DNA of 64,000 bases from an uncultured Chryseobacterium sp. Its GTDB lineage: Bacteria; Bacteroidota; Bacteroidia; Flavobacteriales; Weeksellaceae. Where the stretch lies: assembly GCA_913776245.1 (NCBI GenBank), contig CAJYLO010000025.1:1-64000 (forward strand), in the 5' to 3' direction. The notes under the pieces are model-generated. The model was given only the letters and a program-made list of their open reading frames with translations, was not told where the DNA came from and searched no databases. The translations under genes and the position numbers were made by a program. Positions 17,547 through 25,745 of the stretch are shown one piece after another (within the stretch, counting starts at the first letter, position 1; each line of letters begins with the position of its first letter).

Positions 17547-17678
17547 ATGGGAATTAAGCCAGGTCCAAAAAAGACAGCGGAGTCAACAGGCAAATTAGAC
17601 CAACGCCAGAGAGATAATAAGGAGACTGCAAAAAACAAAACCGCTTTGAAACCTCATCACCATAAAAAAGGTGATTAG
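17547..17678 (+). CDS. Small basic protein, 43 residues
   Basis: A short frame reading MGIKPGPKKTAESTGKL.. and ending in a KPHHHKKGD tail: about one third Lys, Arg and His with no hydrophobic segment, as in short stress-associated basic proteins of Bacteroidota. It is followed 30 bp on by a perfect 12-bp terminator, which supports real transcription. Not recognised as a named family; the call rests on composition and the terminator. Confidence 0.5.
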   Translation: MGIKPGPKKTAESTGKLDQRQRDNKETAKNKTALKPHHHKKGD

Positions 17679-17708
17679 ATAAAGCATACTAAAATTTTAA
17701 ATTATATA

Positions 17709-17736
17709 ACAAATCCCGACCAATGTCGGGATTTGT
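17709..17736. terminator. Strong terminator, probably bidirectional
   Basis: Perfect 12-bp stem ACAAATCCCGAC / GTCGGGATTTGT with a CAAT loop. It serves the small basic gene on the plus strand and perhaps also the response regulator reading from the right. Confidence 0.85.
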
Positions 17737-17948
17737 GTTAGTCAATACGTTTATTCTCCCATTTAAGGTAAAATTATGGCAGCTATATTCCTTTTACAAC
17801 TTGGAATCATTCAACTTTAGAAAAATAAGAATTGGAATATTCATTAAACTATGCTTCAATTGTTCGCAATAATTTTGTGAGCCATTTGTATAAAATCTCT
17901 ATTTACTATACTTCGCTGTTCACATTTTCGCTTGTTTCGATATTCTAT

Positions 17949-18611
17949 CTAAATGGATATCAGTCCTTCCTGAATTGCAAACTTCATAAGGCCAACAACA
18001 CTTTTGGTGCCCGTCTTGATGAAGATGTTACGTCGGTGCACTTCTACCGTACGCTCACTTATAAAAAGTTTCTCGCCGATTTGCTCGTTAGATAACTCTG
18101 TTGCTATAAGTTTTAGGACGTCCATTTCTCTTGATGATAGCAAAGGCTTGGCATTAGATTTATCGTCCATCAGCTCTTCAGGACTCATTAAATTATCCAT
18201 AATGATATTCTGAGCGCCGGCGCTGAGGTACTTTCCGCTGCGGTGCACCGTTCTGACAGCATCTATAACTTCGTGCATATTGGTTTTTTTCATCACATAG
18301 CCTGAAGCTCCCGCCCTGATCATCTTGGAAATAACCGAGATGTCATCGTGCATGGTGAGTGCAACAATTTTGATATCGGGATAACATTCCTTGACTTTTT
18401 TTGTGATTTCAATTCCGGAAGTTTCTGGCATATTGATATCCATTAGAATTACGTCAATATTTTGTTGTTCCAGAACAGCCATGGTTTCTTGATGCGACGT
18501 GGCCCCGGCAACAAATGAAATATTCTCCTCATCCTGCAGCAAAGCCTTCAGGCCTTCTATCATCAGCTGATGGTCGTCAACAATTAAAACCCTTATATTT
18601 TCTCCTTTCAT
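17949..18611 (-). CDS. Response regulator, NarL/FixJ family
   Basis: A 220-residue regulator: receiver at residues 1-125 with DDHQ near 12-15, phospho-acceptor in VILMDINMPETSG, TMHDD and RAGASGYVMKK; LuxR-type helix-turn-helix near 150-215 (LSSREMDVLKLIATELSNEQIG, ISERTVEVHRRNI). It begins one base after the stop of the sensor kinase at 18613-20562, so the pair is translationally coupled and is the kinase's cognate regulator. Targets are unknown. The GTGTCAG/CTGACAC dyad upstream of the next gene is a candidate site, but nothing in the sequence ties it to this protein. Confidence 0.92.
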   Translation of the reverse strand: MKGENIRVLIVDDHQLMIEGLKALLQDEENISFVAGATSHQETMAVLEQQNIDVILMDINMPETSGIEITKKVKECYPDIKIVALTMHDDISVISKMIRAGASGYVMKKTNMHEVIDAVRTVHRSGKYLSAGAQNIIMDNLMSPEELMDDKSNAKPLLSSREMDVLKLIATELSNEQIGEKLFISERTVEVHRRNIFIKTGTKSVVGLMKFAIQEGLISI

Positions 18612-18612
18612 A

Positions 18613-20562
18613 TTAACGTATAGGAATTAGAATACTTGTAATGGTTCCGCGCTTCAATTTGGAATCGACGTGAATACTGCCGCTTAAATTTTCTACCCAG
18701 GATCTTATGTGTGTCAGTCCGAAATTTGACCCTTCTTTTAGAGAAGTGATCTCAAATCCTTTTCCATTATCCTCAGCCATCAGTGTTACAACATTTTGAT
18801 CTTTAGTAACTTGAATAAATAGTTCCGTGGCCTCTGCATGTTTAATGGTGTTGTTAACAATCTCCTGGATGGTTCGATACAGAATATTCTCGACGACGTC
18901 GTCCAGCTTCTGCTCAAGTCCGAAAGTGTCATAGCTCATTTTTAATTGATGGGTCTGATTCACCCGATCTGCTATGTTTTTGAGAGTGCCGGCCAACCCT
19001 TGTTCGGAGAGAAGCGACGGCGTAAGATTATGCGATATGTTCCGAACTTCATCGAAAGCTTCATTAATGCTTTGGATCAGCGCAGACAGGATCTCTGACT
19101 TTTTCGTTTCAGGAAGATCGGTTTTCTTCTCCAGAACGCTCGCATTAAGTCCGGCCAGAGAAAGCAGGTAACCTAAACTATCATGAATTTCCCTGCCGAT
19201 ACGTTTCCTTTCCCTGATTTCAGCTTCCAAAGCAGCATGGGATTTCTTCTTGGTCAGCTCAATAATAGTTTCCTGAAGCTTAAGTTTCTCTTTGCTTTTA
19301 TGATATCTGTATGACAGGTAAAGCCCGCCAACGATCATAATAAAAACAATAGCAAGCAACAGCAACCAAATGTTTCTGTTATCAATAGAAAGTTGCTTTT
19401 TCTCCAGTTCGAGGCGCTGCATTCCGGTAAGTTGATTCAGATAATCCACTTCCACGTCGTAAACCTGGTTGACAACGGTATTACTGTTAATCTCCTCTTT
19501 CATCCTGACGTAATTACGATATTCCTTCAATGCAAGCTGTGAATTTCCATTTTTTTCATAGATCGATGAGAGAAGCTGGTGTGCATCCGCCTTCAGGGAC
19601 TGACTGGCACGGTCTTCGGCTACACTAGCCACACGTTTGGCGTACATCATTGCCTCGGACAAATGGCCTTGCGCCAGCAGGACTCTTGCGATTCCAACCT
19701 CCGACACAGACAGAAGATGAATTAGATTGGCATTCTTGGCAATCCCAACACTTTTCTTGTAAATATCCAGAGATTTGGAAAACGCATTGCGTTCCAGATA
19801 CATATTTCCGAGGATCTGGTAAGACACGCATTCACCATAAATATTTTTTACTTTTTGAGAAAGCTGAATGGATCGGTGAAGATTATTTAAGCCTGATTTC
19901 AGTTGTTTTTTAGAGAAATTACAAATGGCAATATTGTTCAGGATGGTGGCTGTGAGAATGGTGTCTTTACTGATGTTGCTGGAATTAAGTGCCTTCTGAA
20001 AATAGTAAAGTGCCTTGTCCTTTTTATCAAGATTAAGATAGGTCAGGCCGATGTTATTGAGTGTTCCCGTTTTTTTCTCTATAGTTCCGGCGAGGTCATA
20101 ATTTTTCAGAGCTTTGACAAAATAAATATAAGCAGACGGATAGTTCCCGAATTCATTATAAATGGTTCCCAGATTGTTATTGAGATTGGCAATTTCAAAA
20201 TAAAAATTAATATTCTCCGCAAGTAACAGGGCCTGCTTATAGTATTTTATGGCTTCGAAATAATTGGTTTCGAAAGCGTAGGAAGATCCTATATATTTCA
20301 GGCTTAGAATTTTAGATTGCTGATCATTGTTGCTGATGGAAGAGATGATTTTTTTTGATTTTTCTCTTGCTAAGGAAGGATTTTCATAAACCATTTTTCG
20401 GATAGCTTCGAATTCAGTTTTGTAGCGCTCTCCGGGCAAAACGTTCGCATCTTTATCTTCCGGCTGACAAGCCAGTAATAAGCCGATAACCAATAAAACA
20501 AAAGCAGGTATAGACAACCGGTAACGGAAGCGGGAATTTTTTAAAATCTCTGAGCGTTTCAT
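18613..20562 (-). CDS. TPR-repeat sensor histidine kinase (HisKA_3 family) with lipobox-like N-terminus
   Basis: A 649-residue sensor kinase of the NarX/DegS-like class. The N-terminal hydrophobic segment ends in LLLAC (residues 28-32), which looks like a lipoprotein signal and would anchor the N-terminus outside the cytoplasmic membrane. Residues about 40-385 are tandem TPR repeats (for example YYFQKALNSSNIS, NNLGTIYNEFGNYPSAYIYF). A transmembrane segment near 397-418 is followed by a coiled coil and HisKA_3: ERKRIGREIHDSLGYLLSLAG with His460 as acceptor. The ATPase part shows VNNTIKHAEA, EDNGKGFE and GLTHIRSWV. TPR kinases of this kind are frequent in Bacteroidota and probably sense a peptide or protein partner. 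First gene of a two-gene operon with its regulator. Confidence 0.9.
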   Translation of the reverse strand: MKRSEILKNSRFRYRLSIPAFVLLVIGLLLACQPEDKDANVLPGERYKTEFEAIRKMVYENPSLAREKSKKIISSISNNDQQSKILSLKYIGSSYAFETNYFEAIKYYKQALLLAENINFYFEIANLNNNLGTIYNEFGNYPSAYIYFVKALKNYDLAGTIEKKTGTLNNIGLTYLNLDKKDKALYYFQKALNSSNISKDTILTATILNNIAICNFSKKQLKSGLNNLHRSIQLSQKVKNIYGECVSYQILGNMYLERNAFSKSLDIYKKSVGIAKNANLIHLLSVSEVGIARVLLAQGHLSEAMMYAKRVASVAEDRASQSLKADAHQLLSSIYEKNGNSQLALKEYRNYVRMKEEINSNTVVNQVYDVEVDYLNQLTGMQRLELEKKQLSIDNRNIWLLLLAIVFIMIVGGLYLSYRYHKSKEKLKLQETIIELTKKKSHAALEAEIRERKRIGREIHDSLGYLLSLAGLNASVLEKKTDLPETKKSEILSALIQSINEAFDEVRNISHNLTPSLLSEQGLAGTLKNIADRVNQTHQLKMSYDTFGLEQKLDDVVENILYRTIQEIVNNTIKHAEATELFIQVTKDQNVVTLMAEDNGKGFEITSLKEGSNFGLTHIRSWVENLSGSIHVDSKLKRGTITSILIPIR

Positions 20563-20650
20563 TTTTGACTGATTATTACTTAGATCATTACAAATATGAG
20601 ATTTATAACCGAATATTATTGCAGACCGCAGCTGTTAAAACTAAAAATAA

Positions 20651-20728
20651 GTGTCAGCACTTAAAATTGATAATAAAAATTTACCAACTGACACGAATTG
20701 CGTCCAATAGATTTATAAAGTTAATTTG
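20651..20728 (+). promoter_or_regulatory. Promoter and dyad upstream of the T9SS adhesin-like gene
   Basis: TTG at 20698-20700 and TTAATTTG at 20721-20728 are separated by 20 bp, as in the Bacteroidota -33/-7 promoter (one base off TAnnTTTG). Just upstream is the dyad GTGTCAG (20651-20657) / CTGACAC (20688-20694), well placed for a regulator of this promoter or of the divergent kinase operon. Confidence 0.5.
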
Positions 20729-20755
20729 TATTATTAATCACAAACAATAATCATT

Positions 20756-22429
20756 ATGCAGAAAATCTTTACAATTATTGCGGCGATTCCTGTTCTTATG
20801 TTCATCAGCAGCCAAATGCACGGACAGCAAACTATCTATTCGGAAAACTTCAGTTATTCACCGGGAGGTGTTCCGCCGGGTTGGCAGATTCTGGCCGAGC
20901 AACCGCCGGGCTGGTCTGTCAATAATTCACAGATCTCAGGAGGAACGGCGCCGGAACTCTATATGACATACGGTATGCAGGTTGGCCTCAGCAGGTTGGT
21001 CTCTCCGAAAATTACTGTTTCAGGATATAAAAAACTTTCTCTTTCCTACAATCAATACCTGATTAATTTTTTAGGTGATGCCGGAGAAAGCATCGGCGTC
21101 GATGTTACTTTTGATAATGGTAACACTTGGCAGCCGTTGTGGGAAAGACCGCTTGGAGTACTCAATATACCACAGGACAGATTTACATACCTTATCTCTG
21201 TTCCGGAAAATGCAAATGAAATGCAGTATGCCTTTAGATACGACGGCAATTGTTTCTTCATCAATGGGTGGGCGGTAGACGATGTCAAAATAGATGCAGT
21301 TGCAGAGCATGATCTGATGGTGAGCAACATAAGTGGTAATACTACTATCAATGCCGGAAAGCCTGCGCAGTTTCTCGTAGAGGTTTCCAATGGCGGAAAA
21401 ACGAGAGAAGAAAACTATACAATTAAATTGATGTCCGGTGATGGTCAATTGTTATCAACGGCCAGCGGCGAAGCAATAGAATTTGGCGAAAAGTCACAAA
21501 ACTTTCTGAGCTGGACGCCACAGGCAGAGACTGTTGCAAATCAAAAGGTATACGCATCGGTAGAAAGTTCTGGTGATGCCGACTTGACCAATAACCGCTC
21601 AAAGGATCTGTCGGTCAGTGTGATAAAAGGTGATGTTAAGAATGTGCAGATCGGCAGCGGCTCCTTTGCCCTTCAGCACTCTATTCCGTTTAATTTTTTC
21701 ACGCACTACAGTCTTGGTCAGACCATGTATACCGCATCTCAGATCGGAAAGAGCGAAGCAACCATAACTGGCATCCAGTACACTTGTCAGTTTGATGAAG
21801 ATAATGACAATATCCCAATTCAGATTTTTCTTGCTGAGACCGATCAGGAAGATCTTTCCTCGGAATGGCTGGATCCTGCCGGCTTTACAAAAGTATTTGA
21901 CGGTAATATTAACTTTAAGAAAGGCTTAAATAATTTATATATACCATTGCAAACTGAGTTTAATTACAAGGGTAAAAATCTGGTGGTCTATACCAACAAA
22001 AGTCATCCGGAAATGGTGTTGTGGTCCACATTTATCAGTACATTTTCAGAGGAGCCGATTTACTCCAGATATAGCGAAAGAGATGATGAGCCTTACGATG
22101 CTAACAATCCGCCGGCTGGCTATCCTGTACTCTACACACCAAATATCACGCTGTTTTATTCAGATGGCACAATGTCAGTCATCGACAGTCAGAAAGCGCC
22201 AGCCGTTCAGATTTATCCTAATCCGGCAAGTGAATTTCTTAAGTTGATCCCGACAGGAAATCAAAAATTGCTACAGGTTAAGCTTGTTAATGCTGCAGGT
22301 CAGACTGTGCTGGACAAAAAAGAAATTTCCGGAAACTCTCTGGATATCCGTTCTGTAGCCGCTGGCTGGTACATAGTAGAAATCACCACAGACAGGGAAA
22401 AGATAAGGAAGAAAATTATTATTAAATAA
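20756..22429 (+). CDS. T9SS cargo protein with choice-of-anchor/cleaved-adhesin domain
   Basis: A 557-residue secreted protein. Signal peptide 1-24; residues about 25-180 form a jelly-roll domain of the cleaved-adhesin or choice-of-anchor J kind (YSENFSYSPGGVPPGWQ, GVDVTFDNGNTWQPLWER, FFINGWAVDDVKID); about 185-290 is a CARDB-like Ig domain (HDLMVSNISGNTTINAGKPA); then a beta-sandwich of unknown type; the last 75 residues are a type A T9SS sorting domain (VQIYPNPASEFLKLIP to GWYIVEITTDREK). The protein should be exported by Sec and the type IX machinery and remain at the surface or be released. No protease catalytic domain is seen. Monocistronic, with own promoter and terminator; divergent from the TPR kinase operon, which may control it. 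Confidence 0.88.
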   Translation: MQKIFTIIAAIPVLMFISSQMHGQQTIYSENFSYSPGGVPPGWQILAEQPPGWSVNNSQISGGTAPELYMTYGMQVGLSRLVSPKITVSGYKKLSLSYNQYLINFLGDAGESIGVDVTFDNGNTWQPLWERPLGVLNIPQDRFTYLISVPENANEMQYAFRYDGNCFFINGWAVDDVKIDAVAEHDLMVSNISGNTTINAGKPAQFLVEVSNGGKTREENYTIKLMSGDGQLLSTASGEAIEFGEKSQNFLSWTPQAETVANQKVYASVESSGDADLTNNRSKDLSVSVIKGDVKNVQIGSGSFALQHSIPFNFFTHYSLGQTMYTASQIGKSEATITGIQYTCQFDEDNDNIPIQIFLAETDQEDLSSEWLDPAGFTKVFDGNINFKKGLNNLYIPLQTEFNYKGKNLVVYTNKSHPEMVLWSTFISTFSEEPIYSRYSERDDEPYDANNPPAGYPVLYTPNITLFYSDGTMSVIDSQKAPAVQIYPNPASEFLKLIPTGNQKLLQVKLVNAAGQTVLDKKEISGNSLDIRSVAAGWYIVEITTDREKIRKKIIIK

Positions 22430-22442
22430 GAATTTCTGAATT

Positions 22443-22464
22443 AAAGGCTGCATTTGCAGCCTTT
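22443..22464 (+). terminator. Terminator of the T9SS cargo gene
   Basis: Perfect 10-bp stem AAAGGCTGCA / TGCAGCCTTT with a 2-nt loop, then a T-run, 13 bp after the stop codon. Confidence 0.88.
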
Positions 22465-22522
22465 TTTATACTGTTCTTTTCGAACTTTTTAGAATTCCGG
22501 AGTTTCGCTTTGAAATTATTGA

Positions 22523-22942
22523 TTGGACTGTGGTCAATTCAATTTATTCTTGCGTCAGATTCCAAATGATAAACATTCAATCCCTTCCTTGAAAAGACGA
22601 TCAATCATCGGTGAGATCGAGCTTATTCGACAGATCGCATGCTTATGCAGCATTGAAGCGGTAACAGACGTCACTGTTTATGCCATTAGTCCTGATTATT
22701 TTTTACAGCTTATTAATAACAGCCTTCTACTGAACAACCTGCTGTTAAATGTTTTCGCAGAACGCATTATCAATACGTCAAGCAGAGCTTCTTATCAGCA
22801 GGTCTACACTATCGAGCACAGCCTGGGTAAGCTTCTGGAGCTGCAATCTAAACAGGAAATTTCTATTTCAAAGCAAGATATGGCCTCCTATCTTGGGGTT
22901 ACCGTGAGAAGTCTTAACAGGATAATGAAAAAACATGTCTGA
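22523..22942 (+). pseudogene. Crp/Fnr-family regulator, 5'-truncated
   Basis: A 139-codon frame whose residues from about 29 match the second half of a Crp/Fnr regulator: IGEIELIRQIACLCS and VTVYAISPDYFLQLI belong to the end of the cyclic-nucleotide-like sensor fold, the dimer helix follows (LLLNVFAERIINTS), and the end is a Crp-type helix-turn-helix (SKQDMASYLGVTVRSLNRIMKK). The front of the sensor domain, normally about 60 residues, is missing. Only about 60 bp separate the frame from the terminator of the previous gene, so the missing part was deleted rather than overlooked. The first 28 residues are not family-like. Most likely a relic; a short DNA-binding protein could still be made. Confidence 0.65.
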
Positions 22943-23149
22943 TAAATGAATGCATTAGTATCGGTTATTTGGATTCCAGTATTTTGAAGGTAGAAAACCT
23001 GATTAACATAACAGGTAAAGCCAATTTTATTTATTCAAGCCGATTATAATGCTCCTGCAAGATCATAATCAAATTTTATATATAAAGCATTGTGATTTAA
23101 TACCATTCATTAAAAACATCTATAAATTAAAAACATTCCAAAATAAGCC

Positions 23150-23170
23150 ATTATAAATATCATTTATAAT
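23150..23170. promoter_or_regulatory. ATTATAAAT/ATTTATAAT dyad upstream of the NtrC-type gene
   Basis: Perfect 9-bp arms with a 3-bp spacer, 62 bp before the start codon, in a 289-bp AT-rich gap with no other recognisable feature. Possible operator for autoregulation; AT-richness makes chance occurrence plausible. Confidence 0.3.
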
Positions 23171-23231
23171 AAAATATTTCATTATATAAAGAAAAACTAT
23201 TATTTTTAATATTATTTTTTATTATACTCTA

Positions 23232-24581
23232 ATGACCAAGATATTTATAGTAGATGATGATGTTTTTTTTGGAGAAATGCTAAAATACCACCTTCAGCTT
23301 AACCCTGATTATGAAGTTTATTTGCATAGCTCCGCAAAAGAATGTATTTCACAATTGTATAGGAATCCGGATATCATCTGTATAGATTTTGGTTTGCCGG
23401 ATATGCTTGGAGATGAGTTGTTCAGACAGATTAAAAATGCTTACCCGGATTTGCCGATTATTGTGATAAGTGGTCAGGAAAATATTTCTGTCGCTATCGA
23501 TTTTCTCAAGCAAGGAGCAAGAGATTATATTGTAAAGAATGAGCATACCAAAGAATTATTATGGAATTCAATTATTCGGCTCAATGAAAATATTATTCTG
23601 AAGCAAGAAGTTGCAGATCTAAAAGATGAGCTTGAAAAGAAGTACAGCTTTGAAAAGACGATTATTGGGCAAAGCGAATCTATTAAAAATATTTTCTCTA
23701 AGATCAATAAGGCTATAAAATCTAATATTAATGTTTCCATCACCGGGGAAACCGGTACAGGGAAAGAAGTTGTTGCAAAAGCCATTCACTATAATTCGAC
23801 AAGAAAAAACAAACCCTTCGTAGCTGTTAATATGGCTGCAATTCCCAAAGAGTTGGTAGAAAGTGAGTTTTTCGGACATGAAAAAGGAGCATTTACAGGA
23901 GCTTCTGAAAAAGCTATCGGAAAATTTGAACAGGCCAATGGAGGAACCATTTTTCTGGATGAAATTGCTGAGCTTGACCTTAATATACAGAGTAAACTGC
24001 TGCGCGCACTTCAGGAAAGAGAAATTATAAAAGTGGGTGGAAATCAAAAAATAAAATTGGATGTAAGGGTAATTACCGCTACCCATAAAAATCTTGCGCA
24101 GGAAGTAAAAAAAGGTAATTTCCGAGAAGATTTATATTACAGAATCGTCGGTCTGCCCATAGAATTACCCGCACTCCGGGAAAGGGATCAGGACACTCTG
24201 ATTCTTGCTAAATATTTCATAGAACAATTTGCAAAGGAAAATAAGATCAGGGCACTCACTTTATCCGCTGATGCCAGAAAGAAACTTTTGAAATACAGTT
24301 TTCCCGGTAACGTAAGAGAACTTAAGTCCGTAATTGACCTGGCATGTGTAATGGCGGAAGATAACGAGATTACTGCTGAAGATATCAGTTTTTACAGTAT
24401 TGAGAAAGAATCCGAAGTATTTCTTGATAAACAAAAAACACTTAAGGAATATACAACAGAAATTATCCTTCATTTTCTAAAGAAAAATAATAATGATGTC
24501 ATTAAAACCGCAAAAATTCTTGATATAGGAAAATCAACAATTTATAATCTGATAAACAATTCTGAAATCAAAAAATTATAA
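23232..24581 (+). CDS. Sigma-54-dependent response regulator, NtrC/AtoC type
   Basis: A 449-residue transcription activator. Receiver at 1-120 (IVDDDVFFGEML, IICIDFGLPD with the acceptor Asp, VISGQEN, GARDYIVKN); AAA+ domain at about 140-375 with Walker A GETGTGKE, the GAFTGA loop near 219-224 that contacts sigma-54, Walker B GGTIFLDEIAEL and the arginine-finger region FREDLYYRI; and a C-terminal Fis-type helix (VIKTAKILDIGKSTIYNLIN). It therefore needs sigma-54 and drives transcription from distant sites when phosphorylated. First gene of a presumed operon with the FIST protein (16 bp downstream) and the hybrid kinase, directly upstream of the polysaccharide genes. A GG-N10-GC element at 29346-29359 is its best candidate target promoter. 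Confidence 0.93.
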   Translation: MTKIFIVDDDVFFGEMLKYHLQLNPDYEVYLHSSAKECISQLYRNPDIICIDFGLPDMLGDELFRQIKNAYPDLPIIVISGQENISVAIDFLKQGARDYIVKNEHTKELLWNSIIRLNENIILKQEVADLKDELEKKYSFEKTIIGQSESIKNIFSKINKAIKSNINVSITGETGTGKEVVAKAIHYNSTRKNKPFVAVNMAAIPKELVESEFFGHEKGAFTGASEKAIGKFEQANGGTIFLDEIAELDLNIQSKLLRALQEREIIKVGGNQKIKLDVRVITATHKNLAQEVKKGNFREDLYYRIVGLPIELPALRERDQDTLILAKYFIEQFAKENKIRALTLSADARKKLLKYSFPGNVRELKSVIDLACVMAEDNEITAEDISFYSIEKESEVFLDKQKTLKEYTTEIILHFLKKNNNDVIKTAKILDIGKSTIYNLINNSEIKKL

Positions 24582-24597
24582 AAAACCTATAATAACT

Positions 24598-25743
24598 ATG
24601 AAAGTCGCTAAACTACTTTTTTCAGACGGAAATTGGATTTCCGAGAGGAACGATGAAAATCTTGACTATCATACGGCCCATCTGGTACTTGGATTTGGCA
24701 CCAGAGAAATTCTTGAAAACAATGAGTTCTATTTGCTTATAAAGCGTAAATTTCCAAATGCTGACATCGCACTTTCTTCCTCTTCCGGAGAAATTTTTTC
24801 CAACGAAGTCTATGACAACACAGTAGTTTTGACGGTCATTGGCTTTTCAAAATCACAAGTCAAAACAACACAGATTGATATTGACAATTTTCAAAACAGC
24901 TTTGATGCAGGCAGTGCATTGATGCAAAACCTTGAAAAAAAAAACCTGAAATGGGTTTTTGTACTCTCTGACGGCAGCAAAGTCAATGGAAGTCAGCTCG
25001 TGGAAGGAATTAACAAAATGCGTCCGGCTGATGTACTGGTTTCAGGCGGATTGGCAGGAGACGGAAATCACTTTGAAAAAACAGCAGTAGGCCTTAATCA
25101 GACACCTGAACCCAATAAAATAGTTGCAATTGGTTTCTATGGGGATCATCTGGAATTGTCGCATTCTTCCTGTGGAGGCTGGGAAAGTTTTGGACTCGAA
25201 AGAACGGTCACTAAATCACACAATAATATTCTGTATGAGATAGATCATAAAAATGCATTGGATCTTTACAAAAAATATCTTGGAAAATATGCAGAGGAAT
25301 TGCCGGGCTCTGCCCTACTCTTTCCTTTATCCATGAGATCTACGGAAGATGACACTCACGTGGTAAGAACTATACTGTCCATTAACGAAAAAGAGAATAT
25401 GATGATTTTTGCAGGTGACCTTCCGGAAGGCGGTAAGGTGAGATTTATGAAGGCGAATATGGACAGATTGACCGATGCTGCCAGTGCGGCCGCCAATGAA
25501 TGTCTTGAATTAAACCAAAACCATATTCCTAAAATGGCCATTATCATAAGCTGTGTGGGAAGAAAATTAGTTCTGGGCGAGCGCATCCCTGAAGAGGTGG
25601 AAATGGTGATGGATATCTTTGGTCCAAAACCAATAATTTCCGGTTTTTATTCCTATGGAGAAATATCGCCTTTGAAAGCATTTCAAAACTGTGCACTTCA
25701 TAACCAGACAATCACCATAACTACGTTAAATGAAACAGAATAA
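24598..25743 (+). CDS. FIST domain sensory protein
   Basis: A 381-residue protein with FIST_N (about residues 25-215) and FIST_C (about 220-365) domains, a ligand-binding module proposed to detect small molecules such as amino acids. Seen: LVLGFGTREILENNEFYLLI at the front, DIALSSSSGEIFSNEVYDNTV (the SSSGE region is typical), VLVSGGLAGDG, SSCGGWESFG, and near the end AIIISCVGRKLVLGER and GFYSYGEISP, a hallmark of FIST_C. No membrane segment, so it works in the cytoplasm. It sits between an NtrC-type regulator and a hybrid kinase, the latter starting 2 bp after its stop, which strongly suggests that it feeds ligand information into that kinase. Ligand unknown. Confidence 0.9.
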   Translation: MKVAKLLFSDGNWISERNDENLDYHTAHLVLGFGTREILENNEFYLLIKRKFPNADIALSSSSGEIFSNEVYDNTVVLTVIGFSKSQVKTTQIDIDNFQNSFDAGSALMQNLEKKNLKWVFVLSDGSKVNGSQLVEGINKMRPADVLVSGGLAGDGNHFEKTAVGLNQTPEPNKIVAIGFYGDHLELSHSSCGGWESFGLERTVTKSHNNILYEIDHKNALDLYKKYLGKYAEELPGSALLFPLSMRSTEDDTHVVRTILSINEKENMMIFAGDLPEGGKVRFMKANMDRLTDAASAAANECLELNQNHIPKMAIIISCVGRKLVLGERIPEEVEMVMDIFGPKPIISGFYSYGEISPLKAFQNCALHNQTITITTLNETE

Positions 25744-25745
25744 TT

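Noticed and set aside
17832-18095. An 87-codon plus-strand frame at the end of the LuxR-type regulator
   Set aside because: Mostly antisense to the regulator's helix-turn-helix, no family resemblance, AT-rich start region.
20565-20750. A 61-codon plus-strand frame between the TPR kinase and the T9SS cargo gene
   Set aside because: It covers the promoter and dyad region, has a composition dominated by Ile, Lys, Tyr and Asn as in non-coding AT-rich DNA, and matches nothing known to me.
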